In this document: piece after piece, positions 32,271 through 44,312 of the stretch
How the letters are laid out: each line of letters begins with the position of its first letter
How positions within the stretch are numbered: position 1 is the first letter of the stretch
Assembly: GCF_028502605.1 (NCBI RefSeq)
Contig: NC_079232.1
Span: forward strand, 6,448,001 to 6,512,000
Direction: 5' to 3'
Source: Trichoderma breve
Lineage: Eukaryota; Ascomycota; Sordariomycetes; Hypocreales; Hypocreaceae
Length of the DNA stretch: 64,000 bases
The notes under the pieces: model-generated
Database searches by the model: none
Told to the model about the DNA's origin: nothing
Seen by the model: only the letters and a program-made list of their open reading frames with translations
Program-made: the position numbers and the translations under genes

Positions 32271-35023
32271 ATGCAGAACCTCGCGCCGTCCGCGGCCGCC
32301 GACGATCCAACCGCCCGGAGAGCTGTAAGTGCCGGTGTCTGAGTGTCGCCTGTGGATCTGGCTTGATGCGCATATCTAGCCGCGATGATGGGCTGCTGCT
32401 GGATGGGGTGATGAGATTGATTGAGTACTAACGATGGCCTTTGTCGGCGTGAATGACAGTGTGATCAGTGTCGTCTACGAAAGGTGAGTGTCGATCAAAT
32501 TAGTGTCACTCTCTGCCATGATATTTCACTCTTCGATTGGATCAATAAGCTAATTGTTTTCCTTCAAGATTCGCTGTGATAAAGACTGGCCGTGTTCCAA
32601 TTGCAGAACAGCAAAGCGGAGTTGCACATCAACCGGTGCTGGACAGAGGCCAAAGGAACCTCGACAGCGAGTCCTCATCTCATCTCAATAGTGAGTCTCA
32701 TCTCATGTCACCTCCCATATCATATCATATCATCTCATAGTATCTCTTCGTCTCTTAATATCAAATCACATAACTAACAGGCACCAAGCGAGAGAAAGAT
32801 TGACCAGATAGAAGCCCGCCTCGGCAACATCGAGGCTCTCCTCAAAAACATCTCGTCCTCCACCTCCACAGACGCCTCCAAATTCATCCACACACCCCAG
32901 ACAGACATCACCATTCCGACCGCCGCCTCAAACGCCGACTATGACAGCTCCGACGAGGAGTCTGTCCTGGGCGGCGACTCGGGCCTGACCGTGCACACCA
33001 CCTTTGCGAGCGAGTTCCTCGAGCGCGCCGTCAAGAGGGGGCCCCTGCGGCCTCTCAACCCCAAGATGGAGACGGCCCTCGCCAATCTCAGCCAGCTTGT
33101 CGAGATGCAAAAACATCGCTCGATAAGCCATGGGCCTCGATTCCCTCTGCAGAAGCCGGTGCCGCCGGGGGGCGTGAGCAAGTTGCCGATGCCTCCGCTG
33201 GCCACGGTAGTCTCCCTCCTAAAGCACGTCAAAGGTATGGGAAAGAGTTTACAAATCTTTTAATATTCAACATGAAAAAGGCGTGTATAATCTGACTTAA
33301 ACCAGCCGCTCCTCCCACCTTCTTCACCATCCTGTGCACCCTCGTCGGCATCAAGGAGTTTGCAGAGCTGTGCAAGACCGTCTACTTCCCCACAGAAGAC
33401 TTCTCGGACGCCACCTTTGCCGTGGTCAACGCCATGCTGTACAACCTCTTTGTTGAGCAGCACTCGCTGGACAAGGAGGGCGCGTTGCGTGAAGAGTACA
33501 ACTCGTACGTGGCCATCTGCAAGTCGAATCTCGAGACGACGCTGGCCAACTTTCCGTTGTTTCTGTCGCCAAAGATTGAGAATGTGCAAGCTCTGCTGCT
33601 TGGTGTGAGTTTGCTTTGCTTTGTCTGTCTAGTTATTGATGGGTAGAGTAACTGATATTGTTTGATTGATATAGTGCCTCTATGCTATTGACGTCTCTAG
33701 GCCCTCGGTAGCGTGGCATCTCATCACAATGGCCGCCTGGCTGTGTCAAGCAGGTGGCTACCACCGCACAGAATCGCTGAGAAACGATCCTCCAGTGGTT
33801 GCACAGCAAAAGAAGGTCATCTTCTGGCATGTGTACACTTTGGACAAGGGCCTGGGCCTCAGACTTGGACGGGCGTCAACAATAGCGGAATGCGACATTG
33901 ATATCAAACGCGAGTTTGAAGTCAACGGCTTCGACCATCTCACATCTACCACGTTTCCGACGTTATGGGTCAAGATTAGCAGCCTGCAGAGCCGAATCTA
34001 CGAACAACTGTAAGAACCTTTCTTCATATATGAGCCCCTTGACCGCCTATTGTGGTCTTCTCTTTTGTCCTTTCTCTTTGTTTGTGGATCGGACCTGATT
34101 ACTGATGGCTGTTCGTAACTTGCAGATACAGCCCAGTCGCTCTGGCAAGCCCACAGGCCGACTTGGTCCAACGAGCAAAACTCCTGGCCGCGGAATGCAG
34201 CCGACTGGAGATTGAGACGGATGAGACGCGTGAAAAGGTACACAGGTTACTCAAGTCGATAGGAACCTCGGATGTCGTCGACGTCTTTATCAAAGGCGAC
34301 GAGGTCCAGTTCTACGTGACCAAGACGCTCATCTACCGCGTCATACCGGCACCGGAAGGCTCCATTACCCGATTCTGCGACGAATGCTTAGATGCAGCCC
34401 GTCATGCCATGAAGACGCATCAGGAGTGTGTTCAATTCATGGACATTAGCACGTACATGCGGTCCATGTACATTCATTGGTAAGGAAGACAGCAATTCTG
34501 AACCCACCCTTTCCTTTCCTTTCCCTTTCCGCCAACCAAATGCTGATTCTCATTTTGTCCCATCTCTAGGAACCTCTTGTTGACACCGTTTGCTCCATTC
34601 TTTGTCTTGTTTTGCTATGTCATTGAGACTTCTTCATTCGCAGACCTCAAGGTTCTCCAGGACTTTGTGGATTCCCTCGAAGGTGGGAGGGGGCTATCGG
34701 AACCCATTGACAAGTTATACCGACTATGCCGGGTCATGTGCGACATCGCCACGCTCTATGTCGAAGCCAAGGCCCAGCAGCAGCAAGACGAAAGCTCGAT
34801 AGGGGATGAGTTTGAGATGTACCTCAGTCAGCTGGGCTTCATCCCCAATGAGGACCAACCAATGGCCAACGCAAACACCAACGATCCGGGGGTGCCGGTT
34901 CAGGGCAACGGCCAGGTGGCACAGCTTGCGGATTGGTTTTTTGGCAGCCGGAACATGATTAGTCTCTTAGAGGAGGACTTGTCGCAGATAGACTCGCAGA
35001 AGTGGATGCAGTCCGACATGTAG
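32271..35023 (+). CDS. Zn2Cys6 fungal-type transcription factor
   Basis: Nuclear DNA-binding regulator with a binuclear zinc cluster. Eight exons: 32271-32324, 32462-32485 (24 nt), 32569-32690, 32789-33234, 33306-33604, 33675-34009, 34126-34479 and 34570-35023. All have GT-AG borders and consistent phases; 695 residues. The zinc cluster spans exons 2-3 and reads CDQCRLRKIRC then CSNCRTAKRSC (spacing C-2-C-6-C-5-C-2-C-6-C). It is followed by a basic linker and a predicted coiled coil (ERKIDQIEARLGNIEALLKN). The middle homology region (fungal_trans type) contains WHLITMAAWLCQAGGYHRTE and FWHVYTLDKGLGLRLGRAS. The acceptor at 32788, not the nearer AG at 32780, is required to avoid a stop. Target genes cannot be told from the sequence; the S8 island lies upstream and housekeeping genes downstream. 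Confidence 0.9.
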
Positions 35024-35156
35024 GGTTCTGGACCTCGGCTGTGGCATATGAAGTGGCATCTATAACTGCCGGCATGATAATAGTAATAATACCCTCGAAT
35101 AGACAGCAATGGCATTCAGCCAGTGATTTAATGTAGCCTCTTGTGTCTTGGACGAG

Positions 35157-35758
35157 TCAATCAGTGGGGAATCTTGGGTCGTAGACTTCGTATCCTTCAT
35201 CTTCCGTATCGCTCTCCACGAGAGAGCCCTTGTAGAGGCCCGTCTTTTCCGTATCCATGAGCGCACGAGCGGCCTGGTTCGCTGGTTTACGGGACGCATC
35301 AATCACTGCTGGTTGCGAAGCAGCCGGAGTTGATGACGACGCCTCTACCGGAGCAAAAGCACTCTTGAAGCCAGTCTTTTTGAAGCCGCCCTTTTTGAAG
35401 CCTCCTCCACCGCCACCGCCAGAGGATGGCGCTTCCTGGTCGTTCAACTTGATGCTGATCATGCCGTCTGCCTTGGCCTCGGCCTTCCTCGCCTTTGCGC
35501 CTGCGTTGGGATCGCGCACCATGGCCTTCATGTCCTTGAGGCGCTGCTTGTGGCTGTGATCGTAGCTGCTGAGATGGGCCTCATAGTCGTTCATGCGGGA
35601 GTAGCCCTTGGAGCAGAGGTTGCAGTAGAAGGATTTCTGGGCCTCTTTCGCCGAGCTGGTTTGCGCGGGAGGAAGGGTTTGGTGTCTCTGGAGATGGACG
35701 CGTTAGTCTGACGATGCTGAGGGTTTGTCGAAGGAGGATAGGCATTTACTGGAGGCAT
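35157..35758 (-). CDS. C2H2 zinc-finger protein
   Basis: Two exons, 35750-35758 (only the codons for Met-Pro-Pro) and 35157-35687, with a 62-nt intron; 179 residues. A single C2H2-type finger near the N-terminus reads FYCNLCSKGYSRMNDYEAHL followed by SSYDHSHKQRLKDMKAM. This is the pattern of RNA-binding or spliceosome-linked fingers (GPATCH8/ZNF-like) rather than tandem DNA-binding fingers. A glycine run and FKKGGFKKTGF follow; the C-terminus is acidic (VESDTEDEGYEVYDPRF). The tiny first exon is inferred from the ATG-CCT-CCA-GT context and the in-phase acceptor. It is convergent with the Zn2Cys6 gene, 133 bp apart. Confidence 0.82.
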
Positions 35759-37080
35759 TTTGAAGTCTTGGAGATACAATCTAAGAATAGAGCAGTATCC
35801 AATTGTGCTGTGCGAGTGAGAGCTTTGCGATGCTCTGGCGTGAAGCTCGCGATAACGATGCACGATACGATACGCAACCATTGGGTTGAAGGATATCGGA
35901 AGATCGGAGAAAAAAGGCCGAGGGAGCTATGGTGGGGCTGATGATGGGCGGCTATCCAATCCTGGACCGAGATTAGACCGATTGCGGAGTAGCTTTGAGT
36001 ACCTTTTAGGTACTATTTTATAGGCGATAGAATTATGATGCTCAATGTATCTAGTATGTACTGCTCCTCGATCCTACATTTGATATGGCAGGGCTGTTAG
36101 TGGCCAGCTTCATCAATAGCGGGAGACTTCCCGGCAGCCGTCGCTTAAGCTGCTTTACCAAGTCCTTCCCAAGGCGAACAAGGCATACTTGATAGATGGC
36201 TAACTACCTACCTAGCTAACAACAATGCTCTTTAGCTTTGACTGGACAGTGAAATTCATAATGTATGATAAATCACACGATTCATCTCGCTACAGGTGGT
36301 GGCTCATGTAAGGGAGAATACGGCGATAGGATGTTTCGTAAAACGTCTTGGCCGTAGAGCATGTGGCGTGTACCAAGGTAGGACTTGGTACTCGGACATG
36401 TAATTTAGCACCCACTCATACGTGTTCCTACCTACATACGCATCAAGCACATGTATGAAGCACGTATGTAATGCGGAATAGATGAAACCGTCCTGTACGA
36501 AAGACGCTGCTAGAGCTAAAAGGGTATGATGCTGTTGGGCGTTGGCAAATAGGGCGTCTCGAACATGTAGGTTGAGACAGTTGTCTCTTGGCCAATGTGC
36601 CATTGCGGAACATACGCGCTCCAATCAAGGCCACAACGGTTGGGATTGGTGGCTTCCCAGAAGGGAAATGGAAAAAGAGAAAAGAGTTTGAAACAAATCG
36701 AGCGAACGGGCGTTTCTTTTTTTTTTTTTTTTTTTTGCATAAAACTTGTGTGTCGTTGTTGTCTCAGCATTTATACCGGCGGGTGTGGGCGGCACTCAAA
36801 CCATTTCTTGTTTGGGCATAGAGGGGCCCCCCCACAGCTGTGTGGTCTTTTGCTATTGGGCAGCCTTCTTTTTTCTTTTTTCTCCCCAACATACCCAGCC
36901 GGTGGTTTGATGCTCGTACGGACATGCGTGTCTCACCCGGGTATTTTCGTTTTTATTTCGGAATCTTTTGATACCCAAGGACAAAGGTGAAAATTATTCA
37001 AAAATTGAGAAACCTCATTCTTGAATCAGATACAGAGCAAGAAAGGAAAGGAGAAGAAAGGGAAGAGCTCGGCATTCGCC
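35759..37080. other. Spacer before the MCP1-like gene
   Basis: About 1.3 kb without a gene. It contains a 21-nt T tract at 36717-36737 and several short stretches of alternating pyrimidines. Small open frames on both strands look random. Confidence 0.45.
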
Positions 37081-38340
37081 ATGGATGACGACTCAGATGC
37101 CGAGAGCCCGCGAGGCTGGCGAGAGCGGAGGAACTCGACTCTGACGGCCATTTCTCTCCTCCAGCTGGATCCTGCGCCCATGGACTCAGACCCGGACACA
37201 CCGACAGAAGAAAAGAGGCCAATTGACCCTCTGGATGCAGATGGCACCATGGAAGGCAGTGCGGGCAGCATCAAGACTGGCTCGACTATGGCGCCGGGGT
37301 TGAGTGGCAGTGGCCGAGGCGCCATCTATTACTGTTCGTTTCTCTTTTTTTCTTCTTTCCTTTTTGTCTGTCGTCCTTGGATAATCCCTGAACTGATTGC
37401 CGCCTTTATTCTTATTTTTATCTCGTTTTAACCCATTGCGTTTTCCCCGTGGTTTTATCCAGTTTCAGCTGCATTGCAACCCTGTCTGAGTCGAAAGTGT
37501 GTGTGTGGTTCCTTTTTTATGCTGACCGGTTGTGACTTTGATGTTTTTTTGTCAAATATAGTGAGCCGGATGCAGAGATATTCCAGCTATGCCGTGTCGG
37601 TATTCACCACCATGCACCTTGCCAATGTGTCCCTCATTCCCGCGGTTACACGAAGCGTGGCTGGCTCGGAGACTTACCTGCTTATGGCCCGGGAACTCTA
37701 CCAGACGCCCATCACGGAGCCGTTGCTGGTTGGGCTGCCGGTTTTGATGCACATTGGCTCTGGTATTGCGTTGCGTCTTCTGAGGAGGTCCCAGAACATT
37801 AAGAGATATGGCGGGTCAACGCCGGGCATGTATGCCATGATGCGTTCGTCTACTGCTAACCCTCGGCCGTCAGTTCAGCTCTGGCCGCCGCTCAGCTGGA
37901 TCTCTTGGTCTGGCTACGTCTTCTCTGCCTTCTGGGGGGCCCACGTCGTGATGAACCGAGTCCTGCCACTAGTGGTGGAGGGCGACAGCTCCAACATTGG
38001 CCTAGCCTACGTCTCTCACGGCTTCGCGAGGCACCCTATTATTGCAGCTACCGCCTACAGGGGCCTGATTGGAATAGGATGCGCCCATATGGTCTGGGGA
38101 CTGGCCAAATGGTTCGGGATTGCGCCGTCAACCAAGGGCTGGTGGGGAAGCGAAGCAGTCACGGTTGATAAGAAGACGAAGCGGCAACGCAGACGCCAGT
38201 GGCTGGGAGTTCAGGCCGCAGTAGTGGCAGCAGCTGCATTGTGGGCGGTGGGAGGACTCGAGGTTGTCGCAAAGGCTGGGCCGTCGGATGGATGGGTTGG
38301 GAAGCTATACGACGATCTCTTTGCCAGAGTCCAGCTGTGA
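37081..38340 (+). CDS. mcp1: MCP1-like mitochondrial membrane protein (DUF1691)
   Basis: Multi-pass mitochondrial outer-membrane protein related to yeast Mcp1, a suppressor of ERMES/Mdm10 defects and an adaptor for Vps13 lipid transport. Two exons, 37081-37333 and 37562-38340, with a 228-nt intron; 343 residues. Residues 1-84 are acidic and Ser/Pro-rich (MDDDSDAESPRGWRERRNST). The junction gives AIYYLSRMQRYSSYAVSVFT, the conserved family start. Hydrophobic segments follow (LANVSLIPAV, LLVGLPVLMHIGSGIALRL, SWISWSGYVFSAFWGAHVVM, GLIGIGCAHMVWGLAKWFG, and AAVVAAAALWAVGGLEVVA). The ATG at 37081 is the first in frame; the frame extends upstream without one. Confidence 0.85.
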
Positions 38341-40598
38341 CGATCGAGGTTGTGTCAGCGACTTGGGTGGAGGGGGAGGTGGTTGACCCATGACATGACA
38401 ACGGATTTATGATGAATATACACGAATTTACGAGCACACAAGTAGCCTCTCTCGACCTGAGCCATGCGCATGAGACATCAATTCGAAATATGAGCCGCGA
38501 GCACGGGACTGTGCAGATGATCTACGCTAGGAGAATGAGAAGTTTATCCGGCGATCCATGGAGCCTCGGAATGCAATAAGCGGCCGGGGAATTTTTTTTT
38601 TTTTCTTTTCCCATCTACGGTTTGATATTTGCCGTGTCTGAGGACGTAAAAGGAGGTGAGGGGGGAGGGGGGGATACGAGTCCATGAGAGAGAATGAGGG
38701 GAGAATGAGAGTCCTTGCAGTATGCTGAGAGGCTAGATTCAACCATAGAATAACATACGAGTAGCAAATATGCAGCCAAAAAAGAGCTGAACTTTTACCA
38801 CCCCAGGAAACGGAGTGAGGGCCGAGACTACGTAGCCACTAAGGAAGGGGGTGGTTTGATGAGTTGTTTTGCGGCTTGCATACGGGTATATTAAACAAAA
38901 GCGGTATGATGAAAGGGCTTTCTTCCTGTTGGTCTCTCTTTGCTTTTTTTTTTTTGGTCTGCATTTGGCATGCATCTTGCACTTTGAATCACCGCTTGAA
39001 CTGTGGCGATCTATTGGTTCTGGCATCCGCGGCTGATACAAGCGTACCTGCAGGCGACTCTTTTCAGAAGTGACTTGTCGCAGGGAGGGCAGCCGGCCAA
39101 AAAGCCACGGCCGAGCTATGACTTAGTAGGTATGAGGAGGAGAAGAGGAAAAAAAGGGAGGGGAACGCTTGAGTGATTTGCTGGTGTTTAGGAAACTTGG
39201 GCGTGAATTACAAATCCAGAGGCGAATTGGGAAGCAGAGAAGAAAAAAGGAAAAAGGAAAGAAAACCGTGATGGTGGTTGATTTGATGTTTCTACTGACT
39301 GGAGGGGGGGGGCCAGATACAGGTAGTACTTAAGTTAGCGGCTAGTGGGTACATGTACTGCTTTGCAGAGGGCGCCATACTGGGGGTACATGTGCTGGAT
39401 GGATTGCCGGGGGTGGTGGGGGAACAGATGGAGCTCAACTGGCAGCCCGGCAAGGCATCCAAGCATCCCATCAAGTGCAATCCGTGCTAAGCTTCTGTCT
39501 AGCTTCGGTGCCTATTAGTGGCTGAAAGGTGCAGTTGGGCAGTGATTGGACAGCGGCTGGGACTGGACAAGGTCTAGGTACGGAGTATTTTATGAGCCCG
39601 TACATGGATGACCTGTATGTGTCTTGGGGAGGAGTTGAAGTTGATACATACAGGTACATGACATGACTCCATACCTAGATGCATGCATACCTAGGTACAG
39701 GCAAATCAAAGCAGAGCAAAGCAAAAGGGAAAACAAGCACAGGGCAAGACAGAGGAAGGGGAAAACAAGACCAGACTGGACCTACCTGGACGCGTCAGGG
39801 CCGTCCGCAGGCCCGAACGGATGCAAACCGCTACGGTAGCACTGGAGGAGCGTCTTTGGGGGGAGCCACTATATAAGACCGGCAGGGACCCGGAAGCCAG
39901 CGTGCCACGGGGGAGCTCAAGCTGCTGGATTCGGGCCTCGACAAACCAGCTTCGGGGCATTTTGCAGCAAACCTCAGCGCTATTCTATCCCGTCAGTTGT
40001 CACCTCCAATCTCCCGTCACTATCATCCATATCATATCTCCGTTTTCCATCAACATAAACCTCCTCCTCAAAACTCCATCACAATCCCACGTGCGTTTGT
40101 CGCCCGCAACTCCACAATCTCCGTGTCTCTCCCTCCCTTGAACAGCCGTTTTTTTTCTTCTTTTCACTCTTCACTGTACTGCATCATCCTTACGCCTTTT
40201 ATTAGAGTTCCTCGCTGTTTTCTCTTCTCCCTCACATACCCGCATCATCACCCTTTTTCTGCACTGCTCCACTGCATTTGATACCTGCATGCCCGTGACG
40301 ACGCTGCAAATCGCTGGATCAGAGGGCAGAGAATCCCCGAGATTGAAACCCGGGGAGAAGAAGCGATACTGCCGCTGACAGCATTTGCTTTGCATGTCCT
40401 CCATTGCTTTTATATCATCTTCACTGCTGCTTCTCTGCTGCTTCTCTGCTGCTTGCTCCTCCTCCTCTTCTCCCGTTTGGACAGCCGGGCGCTGCTTATA
40501 CCAACCAGCCCGCGCGAACACACACACTCACCACCCATCATTGATATTGATCGCATCAATACACACTCTCTCTCGCACACACGCGCACGCGCGCAAAG
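38341..40598. other. Long spacer and leader before the F-box gene
   Basis: About 2.3 kb. T tracts near 38589 and 38946, G runs near 39303, and many short palindromes such as TACATGTA occur. From about 39980 to the start at 40599 the plus strand is strongly pyrimidine-rich (CT/CA repeats, CTGCTTCT triplication near 40430). This looks like a long promoter and 5' leader. No gene seen. Confidence 0.45.
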
Positions 40599-42563
40599 AT
40601 GATGGCCATCAGAAGCATGAAGAAGAGAAAAGCGTCGTACAGCGACCATGGCAACAGCCGCCAGCCAGACGGCTCTTCTGCCACCTCTTCTGCCACCCAT
40701 TCCCATTCCCACTCCCTCAACGACGCCTCGGCCAAGCGGCTGCGTCTCACCAAACCCGCCGACGTGGAGCTCACAACGCCTTCGTACGACGTGACCCGCG
40801 ATGTGTCGGACGAGCTGCTGCTGCGCATCTTCTCCTACGTCGACGAGAAGACGCTGCTGGCCGCCGCGCCTGTGTCGCGCCAGTTCTACAGAGTCGCCTC
40901 GGATCCCCAGCTGTGGCGCTCCCACTACTACCGCAGGTTCATTCTGCCGCGCGCCAACCGCATCCCGGGCCTCAAGGGCAAGAATTCGGCTCGGGAACAG
41001 GGCCAGTCGTCAACGCAAACACAAACACAAACACAAACGTCTGCGGGGGCTAATTCCAACGCCGAACAGGGCAGCTCCAGCTCCAGCTCCAGCTCCAGCT
41101 CCAATCCCGGCTCGTCGATATTGGCCCCCACGGCCGTTTATGCCGTTGATGCTGAGCCCGTCAAGCTCCCCTTCAAACCCGTTGACCCGGCCGACAAGTC
41201 CAGCCACCCGACGGACCTCGTCGACTGGAAGCAGCAGTACCGTCTGCGACACAACTGGGCGCGCGGTCTCTGCGAGGTGCGCCAGGTCCAAGTCAACCCT
41301 AATTTCTCTCTGACTCCCATCCTGGAGCGTCGGACCTTGGTCAAGGTTGTCAATGGCCTCGCCGTCACCGTCGACCTGCAAGCCGGGCTCCGGGCCTGGG
41401 ACTTGCGCACGCAGCTCTCCATTGCGCAAACAACTACCGAGACCCACGATGGCATCCACCTCGTGCCCACGGCACTGGCTTTGGACGGCCAGAAGCTTGA
41501 TTTGGGCACCTTGGACATCATGTTGGGTTTCAACGATGGCACTTTTGGCATCTGGCGTCTGACGGTCAATGAGGGCCGGCTGGCCGTCTTGTATCGCCAG
41601 GACAAAAGCTACGTAGGCAGACTCACGTCGGTCGCATACTCATACCCTTATGCCCTGACGGCTGCTGAGCTGGGATTCATCACCCTGTACACCTTTGAGA
41701 CGCCCGCCCCAGAGCCGGAGCAGACATCTACTGCTGGTCCGAGTCATCGCGATGGTGACACGGGCTATCTGAGCGACGGTGAATTGTCTACACTACAAGT
41801 GGGAGGCCAAGTAGACAAGAGCGCAGACCTCTCCAACCCTTTTGTGCTGTCGTCGCTCAAGTCCGACTACTCGCGACAGCCGCTGGTCTTGTCCCTCCGC
41901 CAGCTCAAGAACTCGGCTGTTGCCTCCATTGCCTACTCGTTCGACACCGTCGGCGGCTGGGCCATTGGCATTCAAAACTTTGACATCCGGCCTTCGGGCA
42001 GCTCCAAGCCAGATGTCATCACGTCTCGCGTTGCCTACACCCTGCCTACTGAGACGGGGGCATTGGTCACCACTTCATCGTACCGGCCAAAGTGCGCTAC
42101 ATGCTCCAACTTTCCCGACTTGTACATGGATGATGACGAGGGCGGGCCAACCAAGCTCTGCTACAGCCACCCCTACCTGCTCGCGACCATGCACGACAAC
42201 ACTCTTGTGTTGTTTGTTGTTACTGCGACGGAAAAGTCCCTTGTCATTTCCAATGCTACGAGGCTCTATGGCCACACCTCGGGCATCGCCGATGCCGACG
42301 TAACACCAGAAGGCAGAGCTGTTAGTGTCAGCCAGCGTGGTGACGAGATTCGAGTTTGGGATCTCGAGGGACGCCAAAGCGACGTGAGCGTCGAAGTAAG
42401 GCCTAGAGAAGGCAGAGATTACAGCGATGCTGATGACGAGGACGATTCCTCAGACGAAATAGAGCATAGGCGAAACTGGGTTGGGACCGACGACCATAGA
42501 GTCACAGTCCTGAGAGAAACGTCTGACGGCGCAGAGAGCTTGGTCACTTATGATTTCACTTGA
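40599..42563 (+). CDS. F-box protein with degenerate WD-like repeats
   Basis: Intronless gene of 654 residues. The F-box lies at about 68-112 (DVSDELLLRIFSYVDEKTLL, then PVSRQFYRVASDPQLWRSHY) and should bind Skp1 in an SCF ubiquitin ligase. The N-terminus has a basic KKRKASYSDHG and KRLRLTK, likely nuclear signals. Two low-complexity inserts follow at about 142-172: TQTQTQTQT and a run of ten serines, from CAAACA and AGCTCC repeats. The rest is beta-rich, with weak WD-type strands; the clearest is at about 560-600 (LYGHTSGIADADVTPEGRAV then DEIRVWDLEG). An acidic segment lies near the end (DADDEDDSSDEIEH). The first ATG (MMAIRSMKKRK) follows a CA-rich leader. The substrate is unknown. Confidence 0.85.
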   Translation: MMAIRSMKKRKASYSDHGNSRQPDGSSATSSATHSHSHSLNDASAKRLRLTKPADVELTTPSYDVTRDVSDELLLRIFSYVDEKTLLAAAPVSRQFYRVASDPQLWRSHYYRRFILPRANRIPGLKGKNSAREQGQSSTQTQTQTQTSAGANSNAEQGSSSSSSSSSSNPGSSILAPTAVYAVDAEPVKLPFKPVDPADKSSHPTDLVDWKQQYRLRHNWARGLCEVRQVQVNPNFSLTPILERRTLVKVVNGLAVTVDLQAGLRAWDLRTQLSIAQTTTETHDGIHLVPTALALDGQKLDLGTLDIMLGFNDGTFGIWRLTVNEGRLAVLYRQDKSYVGRLTSVAYSYPYALTAAELGFITLYTFETPAPEPEQTSTAGPSHRDGDTGYLSDGELSTLQVGGQVDKSADLSNPFVLSSLKSDYSRQPLVLSLRQLKNSAVASIAYSFDTVGGWAIGIQNFDIRPSGSSKPDVITSRVAYTLPTETGALVTTSSYRPKCATCSNFPDLYMDDDEGGPTKLCYSHPYLLATMHDNTLVLFVVTATEKSLVISNATRLYGHTSGIADADVTPEGRAVSVSQRGDEIRVWDLEGRQSDVSVEVRPREGRDYSDADDEDDSSDEIEHRRNWVGTDDHRVTVLRETSDGAESLVTYDFT

Positions 42564-43647
42564 TTGTCCGGCCATTCAAAGGCGGACAAATGTCACGAGT
42601 TGGCATGCATGAACAGTTTACATCTGCCAATATGTCATGTAGGATTGGGATACAGGAATTGGGAAAGCGAAAAGATTATTGATTTGGAATCATTTGGCAG
42701 GCGGCTCACATTGGATATTACACGTGCGGATTTCTGACAAAACGTTTGACCAGTTTGTTTGCTTGCTGCCTAGGGACAGGATTAAAAATAAGGTATACAT
42801 TGCGATACGATGCGACAGGCGCTGGAAGGATATATATAATATGGGTGTTTTGGACATTTTTTTTTTATATGGCTTGTGCGGTATTTCATATTATTGCCAC
42901 CGAGATTGCATGCTTTTTCTTTGTCTTAATACATTTTAATTCATTTTAAGCAATGTCCAATATACCTAGGTATACTTGGATATACCCATCGTTCATAAAC
43001 TGTAGCGACCATGACCCGAAATCATCGTAAGCGTAGCTTTAGTCTCAATTCACCTTGACCGAGGTCTACGCAAAGGGCGAGCGGAATGCTACTCAGCAGT
43101 GTGTTCCTTGTCATGCTCCAATACGACTCTATACCCCTGATAACCGATATGATTGTGAAACAGAATCATATGGAACTAATCAAAGCATCGAAGTGAAAAG
43201 GCAGCAGGCATATATGAGACTGGCTTGCAGGGCTATGAAAGAGGAGTCGAGGTTGAAGGATTTACAGCAAAGTGCTGAGGAGGCGGGATGTTTGTTACAT
43301 GCTTGGTTTGTTCCTGCTTAATGCGTTTTATCCTGGGTATAAGTGAGTGTGTGTGCAAAATTGCTTTTTTCGTTCTGGATGTGGTCTGATCTTAATATAA
43401 GTGAGACGTGAGTATGTGGTTTATTTATAGATTTCATTTACATGACACGGATGCTGATGGGGTCGGGCTGTCGAGGTGCGATAGCCGCAGCTCATGTTTT
43501 GTGTATTTTTTTTGATAGTATGTTTTGTGTTTGTAGGTAATAGCTACTATACAATTCATTGCACACTGTCCTTTTAGACTCCAGGTGCAAAAGCATAAGA
43601 ATACAATATCATCAATGAATCTCCAAAATCAGCATCTCATCTTTTTC
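42564..43647. other. Spacer after the F-box gene
   Basis: About 1.1 kb, AT-rich. An 88-codon plus frame at 43055-43321 has cysteines and charged residues (QQCVPCHAPIRLY) but no ATG and no recognisable family. Otherwise the stretch holds two convergent 3' UTRs. Confidence 0.4.
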
Positions 43648-44312
43648 TTAGAACCTCTCCGAAGCAACCTCATCCGCCTTCACGGGCTCTACCCCCTCCG
43701 CCCCAGCCAAGCTCTCACCAACCTTGCCCCTCGTGCCCTTCTCCACGCCCTCGGGCAAGTCCCATCCATGCTCTCTCACGGGATCACTCTTGTTGACATT
43801 TGCCGCAATGGCTCCTAATCCCGCTCCCGCTTCCTTATGGCCGTGTGGATGCTCTCGCGTGCCGGTGTGTTTCTTGCCCGGTAACTGTGAGGCTACTTCG
43901 CGGCCTTCGAGGCCCTGCATGGGACGGCCGTAGCTGTTGCTTACGTCTTTTGATGTGGCGCCGGGGAAGTCGAGAGGATCACTTCGGCCAGAGGAGTCGA
44001 TTTCGGGGTTGTTGGCTTGGCCTGGGATTTCTGATGTGGGATTGGGGCGGAAGGATGATTCGGGGGGAGCGGTTCCTGGAGGGAATGTTTCGAGGTGGGA
44101 TTCTGGGAGGCGGTCGTTGCCGACTTTGATTCCCGGTTGATGCTGCAGAATCAATTGGTTAGCTATGAGTATCTTCTATTGCGTAGGATTTATGATTTAA
44201 GGTATGAGTGTGCGAATGTGAAGTTGAGACATACTCCTCCTTTCATCATGGGCTCGGATGGAGGCTTGCGAGCGTGGAATTCGCCAGAGTAATGTGCCGG
44301 ATGTTCAGACAT
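43648..44312 (-). CDS. Conserved hypothetical hydrophilic protein
   Basis: Two exons, 44235-44312 and 43648-44142, with a 92-nt intron in phase 0; 190 residues. The protein is hydrophilic and rich in Gly, Pro, Glu and His, with no signal peptide or membrane segment. Recognisable pieces are MSEHPAHYSGEFHARKPPSE, HLETFPPGTAPPESSF, YGRPMQGLEGREVASQLPGK, and a charged C-terminus (EGVEPVKADEVASERF). It resembles fungal proteins annotated only as hypothetical; the composition suggests a disordered, possibly stress-related protein (inference). The intact frame across the intron supports a real gene. Confidence 0.75.

Noticed and set aside
43055..43321. 88-codon plus-strand frame
   Set aside because: No ATG, no acceptor-donor pair and no known domain.
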